Shown here piece after piece: positions 45,327-55,054 of a DNA stretch of 64,000 bases. How positions within the stretch are numbered: position 1 is the first letter of the stretch; each line of letters opens with the position of its first letter. The position numbers were made by a program, and so were the translations under genes. The DNA is taken from assembly GCA_002401155.1 (NCBI GenBank), contig NVSG01000002.1, positions 779,462 through 843,461 of the forward strand, given 5' to 3'. The notes under the pieces were generated by a model. That model had not been told where the DNA came from. It ran no database searches and saw nothing but the letters and a program-made list of their open reading frames with translations. Source of the stretch: Hyphomicrobiales bacterium (lineage in GTDB: Bacteria; Pseudomonadota; Alphaproteobacteria; Rhizobiales; Rhizobiaceae).

Positions 45327-46724
45327 TCATCCCCCATTGCTGTATAATTTGTAGCGGCCCCGCCCGCTGGCCTTACAGTCATAAAGGGCGGCATCAGCCA
45401 GTTTGAATAATTCGTCCGAATCCATTGCGTCCAAAGGCGCCAGCGCAACGCCGATACTGACGCCGATTTGGATTGTATGCTCTCCAATCTCGTAGGGCTC
45501 GCTGAGGGTTTTGATAACCCGGTCGGCGAGTATTTCAGCGCCTTCGTGATCGTTGATCCCCACCTGTACGATAACGAATTCATCACCACCGGTTCGCGCT
45601 ATTGTATCGGTGTCGCGTTTTATTTTGTTAAACCGCTCGGCCACCTGCTTTAGTAACTCATCACCAATTGCGTGGCCATAAACATCATTTACCGGTTTGA
45701 ATTTATCCAGATCGACACTATGCAGCGCCATCAAATGCCCACGTTTAGCCAGAGCGATCGATTGATGCAACCGATCTTGAAGCAATAATCGGTTTGGCAA
45801 TCCCGTCAGCACATCATGATGTGCCAGATAGACAACTTTTTCCTGATTCTTGCGAAGTTCTGTCACGTCGCGATAGGTGGTTAAGAACCCACTGCCCTCC
45901 AGCGGCACCCCTCTAACTTCTAAAACCGTGCCATTGGGGCGTTTTCGGTCATAGGTGTGGGCTTCTTTTTGCTCGGCCAACTCCATGCGGTGCGATACCT
46001 GCTCTTCCACATCGCCCTCGCCATATTCGCCACGTTCCGCATTATAGCGAAACATTTCTTCCAATGTGGGCAGACCATCTTTGAACAATTCCTCGGCGTA
46101 ATCGTTCATTTCTTTGTTTTGTTCGTTGATCAGCACCATTTTCAAATCTTTGTCGAACAGGGATATCCCGCCCGGAAAGTTATCCAGCAATGCTTGAAGT
46201 TGAGAAACATGTTGGTGTTGTTTGGTGACATCCTGATAGGTCGTTAAAAAACCACCATCGGGCAAGGATACGCCGCGCACCTGAACGACTGTGCCATTGG
46301 GGCGCTCGCGTTCATATTCATGGTCGGTCATTTCATCCACTAGGGACATTTTATTTCTGACCAGTTCATCCACATCGCCTTCGCCATATTCGCCCCGCTC
46401 GGCATTGAAGCGAAAGATTTCTTCCATATTTGGCAAGCCGCTCGCAAACAGCGATTCAGGGTATTCCAGAATTCGCTTAAGCTCCTCATTGCACATGACC
46501 ATGTTCAAATCTTTGTCGTAAAGAACGATTCCGCCCGGAAAAAATTCCATGACGCATTCAAGCATATCAACATGTTCTGCCAATTTTTCCAGATTTCCCA
46601 ATCTGGAAAAGGTCAGCGTATTTCGCTCATAAGCTGCGTATGTCGCGGCTTGACGGGACTCTACATCGCTTTCTGACGGGCTGATGCCCTGATCAGAAAC
46701 CAGTCTTGATGCGCTTGAACTCAT
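45327..46724 (-). CDS. diguanylate cyclase with two PAS-like domains (copy 2)
   Basis: A 465-residue paralogue of the neighbouring diguanylate cyclase with the same plan: two PAS-like units and a GGDEF domain with G-G-D-E-F at about 379-383 and the I-site R-D-T-D at about 370-373. Both genes are on the minus strand, 131 bases apart. The four PAS units in the pair are clearly alike, which indicates an internal duplication followed by a gene duplication. ATG 46724 is preferred: GGAAATAG lies just upstream and the preceding six codons look non-coding. Confidence 0.93.
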   Translation of the reverse strand: MSSSASRLVSDQGISPSESDVESRQAATYAAYERNTLTFSRLGNLEKLAEHVDMLECVMEFFPGGIVLYDKDLNMVMCNEELKRILEYPESLFASGLPNMEEIFRFNAERGEYGEGDVDELVRNKMSLVDEMTDHEYERERPNGTVVQVRGVSLPDGGFLTTYQDVTKQHQHVSQLQALLDNFPGGISLFDKDLKMVLINEQNKEMNDYAEELFKDGLPTLEEMFRYNAERGEYGEGDVEEQVSHRMELAEQKEAHTYDRKRPNGTVLEVRGVPLEGSGFLTTYRDVTELRKNQEKVVYLAHHDVLTGLPNRLLLQDRLHQSIALAKRGHLMALHSVDLDKFKPVNDVYGHAIGDELLKQVAERFNKIKRDTDTIARTGGDEFVIVQVGINDHEGAEILADRVIKTLSEPYEIGEHTIQIGVSIGVALAPLDAMDSDELFKLADAALYDCKASGRGRYKLYSNGG

Positions 46725-47016
46725 AACTATTTCCATCCACAAATATCAATGTAGCAAAGCAACAGCTGAAATTCATGCATGGCAGTGGGAAGAGGGCCCG
46801 TAGCCGCAGCAGAAATAGACAACGATTACGATGCGTGATGAACATAGAAGAAGGGAGTTAAGAAATAATTGCATCGACAAGCAAATAGAGGGTTGTTTTT
46901 AGTTCTGACTGAGCTATAGAAACGCGGTGGTTCTAGAAGTATCTGTGCTAATATCCCTACAGAGGCTTGAAAAACACCCTCAAGAGTTGGTATAAGCTCT
47001 TGAAAACATTGGTAAA

Positions 47017-47093
<77 letters not shown>

Positions 47094-47308
47094 GTATCTT
47101 TAGTTAACGATTTAATACACTTGTTCAGCATAATTGTGCGCGTCTTTAAACCGTCCGGAAACCACTTTGCGGATGTGATGCAGGTGTAAAATAGGGTTTG
47201 TGCCGTCAACTGGGCCATGCGGCATCGCTACAATTGCACCAGACGACACGGCACAGGAAATATCCTGTGACCGGCCATTTAGTGGCAACTCGCCTTTGTG
47301 ACATTCAA

Positions 47309-48418
47309 TTACGCAGCATCGTCTTTCAGGACGCCGCGCTCGATCTGATCCTGTTCGATGGATTCAAACAAGGCACGGAAATTGCCTTCACCAAAGCCAT
47401 CATCGCCTTTTCTCTGGATGAATTCAAAGAAAATCGGGCCGATCACCGTTTTGGAGAAGATTTGCAGCAAAATCTTGGTGGTTCCTCCGTCAATAACCCC
47501 TTCGCCATCAATTAAAATGCCGTGTTCCTCCATCCGATCGAGCGGCTCTTCATGGCCGGGGACGCGTTCGCTCGAAGCTGCGTAATAGGCAGAAGGAGGC
47601 TTCGGCATAAACTTGATGCCATTTTCGAATAATTTGTCGGTCGCGTCATAAAGTTTTTCGGTGGCAATCGCGATGTGCTGAATGCCCTCGCCATTATAGC
47701 GTTTCAGATATTCTTCGATCTGACTTTTTTCATCGGCAGACTCGTTGATCGGAATGCGAATTTTACCGCAAGGGGAGGTGAGTGCCCGCGAAAGCAATCC
47801 TGTAAATTTGCCTTCAATATTGAAAAAGCGGATTTGCTTGAAATTGAACAGATCGACATAGAAATTGAACCATTTGTCCATATTACCGCGAATGACGTTA
47901 TGGGTCAGGTGATCCAGATAGTAAAACCCGATGCCTTCGGGCTTGGGATCAGCTTCGCCAAGCCAGTCAAATTCGGCGTCATAGGCCGAGCCCTTATCGC
48001 CATATTGATCAATGAAATATAACAGTGAGCCGCCAATACCCTCGATTGCCGGCACATCAAGCGTTTTGTCATCGCCTTCATAAGGCGTTGCGCCAAGTTT
48101 TACCGCATGATCAAAGGCATGCTGCGCGTCCACCACGCGCCATGCCATGGATGAGGCGCAGGGGCCGTGTTTATCCACGAATTTCGAAGCGAAAGATCCA
48201 GCTTCCCCATTGATGATGTAATTGATATCGCCTTGACGGTAGAGCCAAATGGCCTTGGCTTTATGTTTGGCAACAGCGGAAAAGCCCATTTTTTTGAACA
48301 ATTCAGCCAGCACTTCTGGTTCCTCGTGGGAAAACTCTACAAATTCAAAACCATCGGTTCCAGCCGGGTTTTGTTCGCTGATTTCGGCAGGTAGACTATC
48401 GTGGGGAAAAGGGCCCAT
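47309..48418 (-). CDS. hppD: 4-hydroxyphenylpyruvate dioxygenase
   Basis: This non-haem iron enzyme converts 4-hydroxyphenylpyruvate to homogentisate in tyrosine breakdown. The product is 369 residues from ATG 48418, the normal length; AAGGA lies 9 bases upstream. The three iron ligands are in their usual contexts: His in D-H-L-T-H-N-V, His in G-I-Q-H-I-A-I and Glu in F-F-E-F-I-Q-R-K. The open frame continues 58 codons upstream into the Lrp promoter region and is not coding. It is divergent from an Lrp-type gene, the usual regulator arrangement. Confidence 0.95.
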   Translation of the reverse strand: MGPFPHDSLPAEISEQNPAGTDGFEFVEFSHEEPEVLAELFKKMGFSAVAKHKAKAIWLYRQGDINYIINGEAGSFASKFVDKHGPCASSMAWRVVDAQHAFDHAVKLGATPYEGDDKTLDVPAIEGIGGSLLYFIDQYGDKGSAYDAEFDWLGEADPKPEGIGFYYLDHLTHNVIRGNMDKWFNFYVDLFNFKQIRFFNIEGKFTGLLSRALTSPCGKIRIPINESADEKSQIEEYLKRYNGEGIQHIAIATEKLYDATDKLFENGIKFMPKPPSAYYAASSERVPGHEEPLDRMEEHGILIDGEGVIDGGTTKILLQIFSKTVIGPIFFEFIQRKGDDGFGEGNFRALFESIEQDQIERGVLKDDAA

Positions 48419-48545
48419 GGGAAAATTCCTTAAAAATTTGGGTGATTTATCCCGGTAAGTATACCCCGAAACAAATGCAAAATTGTTGCGTATTGGGTGG
48501 TATCCGATAGGGTGACGCATGATTCGTGCAAAAATAAGAGGAATT

Positions 48546-49019
48546 ATGCACAAAATGGACAATTTAGACGAATTTGATATCAAGCTGCTCAAGCTGCTGC
48601 AGGCAAATGGAAAACTGTCGAATCAGGAATTGGCGGATGCTGTGCATTTGTCACCATCCCAATGTTCCAGAAGACGGGCAGCGCTGGAAGAGGCAGGTAT
48701 CATTCGCAGTTACCACGCCATGCTTGATAAGCATGCGCTCGGTTTCGATCTGACCGTATTCATCAATGTGATGCTCAACACCCACAACCGGAACAACGCC
48801 AAACGGTTTGGTCAGCTGATTGAACGGCTCGATAATGTTCAGGAAGCCTATGCACTCACTGGCGAAATGGATTACCAGATCAAGTTGGTGGTTCGCGATC
48901 TGAGCGAATTATCGCGCATCATCAATGACGAGATCATGCCGCATGAATCGGTTCAGACCATCAAAAGTTCAATCGTGCTCAACACAATAAAATTCAGCCG
49001 TGAGCTTCCCCTATCTTGA
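48546..49019 (+). CDS. Lrp/AsnC family transcriptional regulator (probable regulator of hppD)
   Basis: A 157-residue Lrp-type regulator: winged helix F-D-I-K-L-L-K-L-L-Q-A-N-G-K-L-S-N-Q-E-L-A-D-A-V-H-L-S-P-S-Q-C-style N-terminus, then an alpha/beta RAM domain with T-G-x-M-D-Y for ligand binding. Its divergent position next to hppD (127 bases) suggests control of tyrosine catabolism. ATG 48546 is close to AGAGGA (3 bases); ATG 48555 and 48519 are alternatives. The flavoprotein gene 118 bases downstream may be a second target. Confidence 0.9.
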   Translation: MHKMDNLDEFDIKLLKLLQANGKLSNQELADAVHLSPSQCSRRRAALEEAGIIRSYHAMLDKHALGFDLTVFINVMLNTHNRNNAKRFGQLIERLDNVQEAYALTGEMDYQIKLVVRDLSELSRIINDEIMPHESVQTIKSSIVLNTIKFSRELPLS

Positions 49020-49137
49020 TTTTTAATTTTACAAGTTAACATTATTGCTTGTAAGTATGAAATATCATATCAAATACAGATAGTTAAAGTCAGGCGTAAG
49101 TGATTTACCCGACCGCTTGTGAAAGGGAATTCATTTT

Positions 49138-50727
49138 ATGTCTCAGGTTAAAAAATACGATGTAGTGATCATTGGTGGCGGTCCTGTCGGAATGGGGCTG
49201 GCAATCGAGCTTGGCCAGCGTGGCATTAAAACGGCAGTTGTGGAGCGCTATGATACAATTCCGCCAATCCCCAAAGGGCAAAACCTGACCCAGCGCACCA
49301 CCGAGCATTTTCATTTCTGGGGCGTCGGCGAAGAAATCAGTAAAGCGCGCACGGTCCCGCGCGAAACAGACCGCGGCGGCATGACTTGTTACGGTACGCT
49401 GCTCACTGATTATCACCATGATTGGTTGATGCGCGAAGCTGTGCGGCCTTATTATTTTACCGACAATGAGCGTTTGCCCCAATACGCAACTGAAGAAGTA
49501 TTGCGCCGCCGGGTGGCTGAATTGGATTGTGTCGATGTGATGCTTGGCTGGACGGCAAAATCCGTTGCGGGCAAGGGGAGCGAGGTTAGCGCCGAAATCC
49601 ATAATCGCGCCACAGGGGAAACAAGAGAGCTAGCGGGAAAATATCTGGTTGGCTCCGACGGCAGCAATTCGGTAGTGCGCGATCAATCAGGCATTGCCCA
49701 ATCGCGCTCTCACCACGATAAGCTAATGGTGCTTCTGGTTTTTAAATCAAAAGAATTGCACGAGTTGCTCAAACGCTATCCCGGGAAATCCTTCTATAAC
49801 GTGCTGAATCCCGAGCTTGAGGGATATTGGCTGTTTTTTGGGCGCGTTGATCAGAACAGTACATGGTTTTTCCATGCACCGGTTCCGCGTGGAACCACCA
49901 AGGATAATTTTGATTTCCCGGCCTATCTACACAAGGCCGTTGGCGCGGAATTCGATTTGGAGATCGAGCGGGTAGGGTTCTGGGATTTGCGCGTTTCCAT
50001 TGCGCAGGACTATCGAAAAGGTAACATTTTCCTTGCCGGTGATGCCGCCCACAGTCACCCACCCTATGGCGGATTCGGCATCAATACCGGCTTTGAAGAT
50101 GCCAGAAACCTTGGCTGGAAACTGGCCGCCCATCTAAAAGGGTGGGGCGGTGCGGCACTGCTAGATAGCTATGATATGGAACGGCGCCCTGTATTTGAAT
50201 CTACCGCGCGGGATTTCATTGAGAATTACATTGAAACCGATAAGGCATTCCTTAACGATTTTAATCCGGATAAAAACCTCGAAGCATTCGAGGAGGCGTG
50301 GTCTGGTCGCAGCTCCGGTCCCGCAAAGGATGTGGCTAATTTCGAACCAAATTACGAAGGCTCTGACGTGGTTTTTGCACCCCAAGGCGGTAAAAGCAGC
50401 GCTGTTGGACAACATGTGTTCTCAGCACGAGCAGGCCACCATCTCGCCCCCCAAATACTGTCGAACGGACGTAATGTTTATGAAGAACTGGGCGACGGTT
50501 TCACCCTGATTGCTTTGGATGCAGACAGCGAAGATATCAGCGCCTTAAAGAAAACCGCAGACAGTCTCGGTATTCCGTTCAAAATCATCAAGGATACGTT
50601 CGAGGGTGGGCGCGAAAAATACGAACGCCGCATGATCCTCGTTCGCCCGGACCAGTTTGTTACATGGACCGGAGATCAATTAGAACAAGATGCAGCTACA
50701 ATCTTACGGAAAGCCTGCGGCTTCTAG
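49138..50727 (+). CDS. FAD-dependent aromatic hydroxylase-like monooxygenase
   Basis: A 529-residue class A flavoprotein monooxygenase. N-terminal dinucleotide motif V-I-I-G-G-G-P-V-G-M-G-L, then G-D-A-A-H-S-H-P-P-Y-G-G-F-G-I-N-T-G-F-E-D-type FAD motif near residue 300, and a C-terminal thioredoxin-like domain. Relatives hydroxylate phenols or phenylpropionates with NAD(P)H and O2; the substrate is not identifiable here. Its neighbours hppD and pobA favour an aromatic substrate. Upstream and downstream spacing suggests a single-gene unit, and the stop is followed by a family 2 repeat fragment. Confidence 0.88.
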   Translation: MSQVKKYDVVIIGGGPVGMGLAIELGQRGIKTAVVERYDTIPPIPKGQNLTQRTTEHFHFWGVGEEISKARTVPRETDRGGMTCYGTLLTDYHHDWLMREAVRPYYFTDNERLPQYATEEVLRRRVAELDCVDVMLGWTAKSVAGKGSEVSAEIHNRATGETRELAGKYLVGSDGSNSVVRDQSGIAQSRSHHDKLMVLLVFKSKELHELLKRYPGKSFYNVLNPELEGYWLFFGRVDQNSTWFFHAPVPRGTTKDNFDFPAYLHKAVGAEFDLEIERVGFWDLRVSIAQDYRKGNIFLAGDAAHSHPPYGGFGINTGFEDARNLGWKLAAHLKGWGGAALLDSYDMERRPVFESTARDFIENYIETDKAFLNDFNPDKNLEAFEEAWSGRSSGPAKDVANFEPNYEGSDVVFAPQGGKSSAVGQHVFSARAGHHLAPQILSNGRNVYEELGDGFTLIALDADSEDISALKKTADSLGIPFKIIKDTFEGGREKYERRMILVRPDQFVTWTGDQLEQDAATILRKACGF

Positions 50728-50754
50728 AGGGTATCCGTTTTTACAAAGAGCAGC

Positions 50755-50800
50755 GTTCAAGGCGGCAAAGAGCTGCTCGGGCTAATGCGCCGCCCATGCG
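50755..50800 (+). repeat. dispersed repeat, family 2, degenerate copy
   Basis: Contains GTTCAAGGCGGCAAAGAGC and GCTAATGCGCCGCCCATGCG, matching the first half of the copy at 25901. The second half (GAGGCCTGAGCGAAGCG) has decayed. Confidence 0.65.
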
Positions 50801-50860
50801 AAGCTTGGATATGCCTTAAGCCAAGGAAAGCCTAAATAGATTTCGTGAAACGGAAGCTGT

Positions 50861-51712
50861 TTAAGCGCTCAATTGCCTGGCCAGTTGTGGAATATGATCC
50901 AGATTGATCACTTCGGCAGCATTGATGTGTCCTTCTGGACGTCCAAGATAGAACCCTTGCAGATAGCCGATGGGTGTGTCCAGCGCAAAGCCGATATCTG
51001 CCTCAGTTTCAACGCCCTCATAAACAATATCAATACCCATTTGATTGAACTGCGAAATCATGTTTCGGGCAAGTTGATCGGTTGCCAGTGTCTGCCGCAT
51101 TTCAAGGCACCATAGGCGGTCAAGTTTGACGATATCGGCCTGAAGGGCACACACCCGTTCGAAATCCGAATGCCCGACACCAAAATCATCGATTGCCACA
51201 CGAATGCCCGCGTCCTGAAAACGCTTGGCTATGACGGTTAGCAATTCCAGACTATCAACCGGATGTTCCGTTATCTCGCAAACCATTTGCGATGGATGGA
51301 GACCAAGTTCCGTTATTTTATCTGCTAAAATAGTGACTTCCTGATCAGATTTCGCAAAATTCTTAAAACTGGTAGGGGTCAGATTCACAAAAATCTGCTT
51401 GCCGTTGTGATTTCCTGCAGCAAAATTACGAAGGTGAAGCGCGCGACAAAGCCAATCCACAAAAAAGCGATCTTCCGGTTGGACGCTAGCAAAAAAATCA
51501 GGTGGGATGATGTTTTTTTCGCTGTCAAAAACGCGCACAAGTGCCTCGTAACCGATCAATTCAGCCTGACGATCTTGTGTTTTATAAATTGGCTGAAAAA
51601 CACTTTTCAGCTTATATTCCATATACTTACCGATGAAGGTGCCGTCATCAGTTTTGGAAATCGCATCCTCGACCAAGTAAGGCCTGTGTGTTGATGTGGA
51701 AAGATATGCCAT
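50861..51712 (-). CDS. EAL domain cyclic di-GMP phosphodiesterase
   Basis: A 283-residue stand-alone EAL protein that hydrolyses cyclic di-GMP to pGpG. The catalytic set is intact: E-A-L (Glu56-Leu58), N-L-T-P, E-I-T-E-H, I-D-D-F-G, V-K-L-D-R and E-G-V-E, ending with Q-G-F-Y-L-G-R-P. No transmembrane helix or signal domain is present beyond a short N-terminal extension. With two diguanylate cyclases a few kilobases away, the window holds both synthesis and breakdown of the messenger. Confidence 0.94.
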   Translation of the reverse strand: MAYLSTSTHRPYLVEDAISKTDDGTFIGKYMEYKLKSVFQPIYKTQDRQAELIGYEALVRVFDSEKNIIPPDFFASVQPEDRFFVDWLCRALHLRNFAAGNHNGKQIFVNLTPTSFKNFAKSDQEVTILADKITELGLHPSQMVCEITEHPVDSLELLTVIAKRFQDAGIRVAIDDFGVGHSDFERVCALQADIVKLDRLWCLEMRQTLATDQLARNMISQFNQMGIDIVYEGVETEADIGFALDTPIGYLQGFYLGRPEGHINAAEVINLDHIPQLARQLSA

Positions 51713-51996
51713 AAGATTTACCCGCCGAAACTCATCTGAACAGAGGCAGACAGATATTTACTCTGCCTCTGGTAGTACCATCCATCTACCCCCTTGATAG
51801 TCGTCCGGTCCTAGTTTTATACCAGAAGTTGGTAAATAAATCACCAAGTAGAACCTCTCATCCACCGCTCAATTGCCATCGGTAGCAAGCGGCTTGTTTG
51901 TCACACTTGATTGGATGACGTGGATGCCGCTATCATGATGTAATCATTGAATTTACCGATCAATTATTCTGGTTTGGTAGCATAAGAGGAAATACA

Positions 51997-53166
51997 ATGC
52001 GGACCCAAGTTTGCATCATTGGCGGGGGGCCATCTGGCCTTCTTTTATCGCAGCTTTTGCATCTCAAAGGCATCGACACCATCGTTTTGGAGCGAAAAAC
52101 GCGCGAATACGTGCTCGGCAGAGTTCGCGCTGGCGTGTTGGAAAAAGGGTTTGTCGAACTGATGCGCGAGGCCGGTGTCGCAGAGCGGATGGACAAAGAT
52201 GGTTTTGTCCATGACGGCACACTGTTTGCCTATGATGACCAGCAATTTCGCATCGATTTCACCAAACACACTAACACCCCGGTGATTGTTTATGGCCAAA
52301 CAGAGCTAACCCGCGATCTTTACGATGCGCGGGAGGCGGTAGACGGGAAACTGATTTTTAACGTTGAAAATGTTTCGATCAATGATGCCGACACGAATAC
52401 CCCTAATGTGACTTATCGTGTGGATGGCGTTGAACATCGCATCGACTGCGATTATGTGGCCGGCTGCGATGGTTTTCACGGAGTCTCACGCCAGACAATT
52501 CCATCTTCGGTACGCCGTGATTATGAAAAAGTCTTCCCGTTCGGCTGGCTCGGAATTTTGTCCGAAACCCCGCCGGTCAGCCACGAATTGATATATTCAA
52601 ATTCCGATAATGGCTTTGCTCTATGTTCCATGCGCAACGCAAATCTCAGTCGTTATTATATCCAGTGCTCGCTTTCCGACAGCCCTGATGATTGGACCGA
52701 TGAAGCATTTTGGGATGAGCTTAAACGCCGCATCCCGGAAGAGGTTGCGGACAAACTTGTCACTGGTCCCTCGATTGAAAAATCCATAGCGCCGCTGCGT
52801 TCCTTCGTCACCGAACCTATGCGGTGGGGGCGGTTATTCTTGTGCGGAGACGCTGCCCACATCGTGCCGCCAACCGGAGCAAAAGGCCTGAACACTGCGG
52901 CCTCGGATATTCACTATCTCTACCATGGCCTGGTGCATCTTTACCAAGACAATGACACCAGCGGGCTGGACAATTATTCCCAAAAAGCACTGTCCCGAAT
53001 CTGGAAAGCTGAGCGCTTTTCCTGGTGGATGACAAACCTGTTGCATCGCTTCCCGGAGCAGAGTGCTTTCGATCTCAAAATACAGCGTGCCGACCTTGAA
53101 TTTCTGCAAAGCAATGATGCCGCGCAAAAGGCGCTGGCGGAAAATTACGTTGGACTTCCTTATTGA
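51997..53166 (+). CDS. pobA: 4-hydroxybenzoate 3-monooxygenase
   Basis: PobA hydroxylates 4-hydroxybenzoate to protocatechuate with NADPH. The 389-residue protein matches the family length. It has the N-terminal FAD loop I-G-G-G-P-S-G-L-L-L, R-x-R-A-G-V-L-E-K-G-F, and the second FAD motif G-D-A-A-H-I-V-P-P-T-G-A-K-G-L-N. AGAGGA lies 7 bases before ATG 51997. No pobR-type activator gene is adjacent; the 284-base upstream gap to the EAL gene has no open frame and probably holds its promoter. Confidence 0.96.
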   Translation: MRTQVCIIGGGPSGLLLSQLLHLKGIDTIVLERKTREYVLGRVRAGVLEKGFVELMREAGVAERMDKDGFVHDGTLFAYDDQQFRIDFTKHTNTPVIVYGQTELTRDLYDAREAVDGKLIFNVENVSINDADTNTPNVTYRVDGVEHRIDCDYVAGCDGFHGVSRQTIPSSVRRDYEKVFPFGWLGILSETPPVSHELIYSNSDNGFALCSMRNANLSRYYIQCSLSDSPDDWTDEAFWDELKRRIPEEVADKLVTGPSIEKSIAPLRSFVTEPMRWGRLFLCGDAAHIVPPTGAKGLNTAASDIHYLYHGLVHLYQDNDTSGLDNYSQKALSRIWKAERFSWWMTNLLHRFPEQSAFDLKIQRADLEFLQSNDAAQKALAENYVGLPY

Positions 53167-53212
53167 ATCAATCCAAGAGAAGTGAATGGTAAGTAATTCA
53201 ATTCATTAAGAA

Positions 53213-54340
53213 TTACCAACCGCCTATGCGGCTCCATTCGCCGATGATCTTATCGCCCTCAATGACCGTATAGCTGTCATAGGGAGCGGCGGTGATGCAG
53301 GTATGATTAGGCAAAATGCGCACCATTGAACCAATCGGCAGAAGCTCAAACATGGCATCATCATCAACTGGAATAATGCCGTGTTCCTGATAGACAGCAT
53401 CAACGGAAAGCGTGCCGATGCGCTCCAGAGTTGAGGCATCGCAAACATAACCATATTTGGCATCGGGCAGATTTTTGTTAGCGCCGATATCTTTCGATAT
53501 CGCCAATGCGCCGGCATCAATAACAATGGTTTTCGCCCCGCGATTATGTCCGATTACGGTAGCAAGAACGCTCACGGCAATATCGTCTAATTCGCAGACA
53601 TTTAAAGCGTATTGCATCAGATCCCAGAACAGATATACGCCAGCGCGAGCCTCGGTTACACCATCCAGATGCTCCGCCCAAAGGACGGTTGGGCTGGAAC
53701 CTACACTGACGATTTCGCACTCAATGCCCAAGTCAGATAATCGTTTGGCCGCATGGGTCACAGCATGCCGTTCGCTCTCTGCGACTTTTACAACTTCGCT
53801 GCGCTCGCCTGCTAAATATGAATGCCCGCCATGGGTCATGATCCCTTTGAAATGGGTGCGGTCACCAGCGCTCAGCACTTGAGCAATCTCGATCAGTTCT
53901 GTGCTGTCATAGGGAAGGCCGCTGCGGTGTTCGCCGCAATCCACTTCAATCACGAATGCCAGATCGCAGTCATTGGCGGTCGCATAGGACACCGCTTCAT
54001 TGGCAACCCAAAGGCTATCGGTGGCAAGGATGATTTGTTGGCCACTGGCCTCGAAAATACGTTTCACCCGCGCAAATTTATTCGGCGTGATCGCCGCGGC
54101 CAGCATGATATTGGAAAAGCCGTTATTGGCGAAATATTCAGCTTCCTTGAGCGTCGAAACCGTGATGCCGGTCATATCGCCATCCTTGGCAATCTTGCCA
54201 ACTTCAACGCTTTTCGGGGTTTTTAAATGAGGCCGCAGCTTCACGCCCAATTCCTTCGCACGCTCCATAAACAGGCGGGAATTTTTGATCAAACGCCCAC
54301 GATCAAGAATGAGACGTGGTGTTTCCATATTTTCAAACAT
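53213..54340 (-). CDS. DSD1 family PLP-dependent enzyme (alanine racemase-like fold)
   Basis: A 375-residue protein with an N-terminal alanine racemase-type barrel and the C-terminal D-serine dehydratase-like domain. The PLP lysine is Lys40 in R-P-H-L-K-T-P-K, and H-G-G-H-S-Y and the metal-type P-N-H-T-C motif are present. Family members act on D-serine, D-threonine or 3-hydroxy-D-aspartate derivatives, with zinc in the D-serine dehydratases. The substrate cannot be chosen from the sequence. It is convergent with pobA and next to the RES/Xre pair. Confidence 0.85.
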   Translation of the reverse strand: MFENMETPRLILDRGRLIKNSRLFMERAKELGVKLRPHLKTPKSVEVGKIAKDGDMTGITVSTLKEAEYFANNGFSNIMLAAAITPNKFARVKRIFEASGQQIILATDSLWVANEAVSYATANDCDLAFVIEVDCGEHRSGLPYDSTELIEIAQVLSAGDRTHFKGIMTHGGHSYLAGERSEVVKVAESERHAVTHAAKRLSDLGIECEIVSVGSSPTVLWAEHLDGVTEARAGVYLFWDLMQYALNVCELDDIAVSVLATVIGHNRGAKTIVIDAGALAISKDIGANKNLPDAKYGYVCDASTLERIGTLSVDAVYQEHGIIPVDDDAMFELLPIGSMVRILPNHTCITAAPYDSYTVIEGDKIIGEWSRIGGW

Positions 54341-54349
54341 TTAAATTCC

Positions 54350-55054
54350 CTAAATTGGTCTGATCACCGGCTCCGGTGTGCCATCCCATTCAAATTGCCA
54401 TAGATCCCCATGCCGGATGTTTTGAATGATGTGAGGCCGGAAGGCCGCAAGACATTGACCGTTTTTATATCTGCTTGAAGGATAGAGCACTCCATTGCCA
54501 TCATTTTGCAAGATATTTCTGGCCAAAGTCTGGCCTGCCGGATAAGCGGTTTCCGGTTCTGATTGCAGAAAATCTTCGGTGCCATTGCCGCCAAGGTCAT
54601 AAAGTGTTGTCGTGAACCCGGCCAGAATCTCGCGGTAATTGGTGATGTTTTCATACACCCCCACATTATCGAGTTCGCGGGTGAGATGAAACGCAACCTC
54701 CGCCTGACAAGTCTCGGCAGCATTGTCGCCATAACAGGCATACCATGCGCCGCGCTCGGAAGAGTTGAAACGGTTTCCCGTCGTGCGGGTGTAGCAGAAA
54801 GCCGCGTTGATATAGGACGAGCCAAATCCATTGATTTCGCTCAATAATTCTGCCGGATTGACACCGGAAGGTACGGCCACAAGGGAGTTATGCCGCGCCG
54901 ACGTCATCATTTCGACTTCGGCCAGAATGCTCAAATCTTCCTCATTATCGGCCAGAGGCGAAAGGGCAGGCTCATCAATATAGGCGGTCGAAATCAGCCG
55001 CAGCGTGGTCTGCTCGGTGAAATCAACAAGAGGAATATCCGCCAGATCAATCAA
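54350..55054 (-). CDS. RES domain toxin
   Basis: A 234-residue RES-family protein, named for its conserved Arg, Glu and Ser. The core G-N-R-F-N-S-S-E-R-G-A-W-Y-A-C-Y and T-C-Q-A-E-V-A-F-H segments and the C-terminal L-Y-P-S-S-R segment match. RES toxins degrade NAD+ as phosphorylases or hydrolases and stop growth. The ATG overlaps the stop of the upstream antitoxin gene by four bases (ATGA), the classical order with the antitoxin first. Confidence 0.88.
   Translation of the reverse strand: MIDLADIPLVDFTEQTTLRLISTAYIDEPALSPLADNEEDLSILAEVEMMTSARHNSLVAVPSGVNPAELLSEINGFGSSYINAAFCYTRTTGNRFNSSERGAWYACYGDNAAETCQAEVAFHLTRELDNVGVYENITNYREILAGFTTTLYDLGGNGTEDFLQSEPETAYPAGQTLARNILQNDGNGVLYPSSRYKNGQCLAAFRPHIIQNIRHGDLWQFEWDGTPEPVIRPI

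Noticed and set aside
47252..47269. Perfect hairpin CACAGGA-AATA-TCCTGTG between tRNA-Pro and hppD
   Set aside because: It has no T run on either strand, so I do not call it a terminator; it may be a transcript-end structure.
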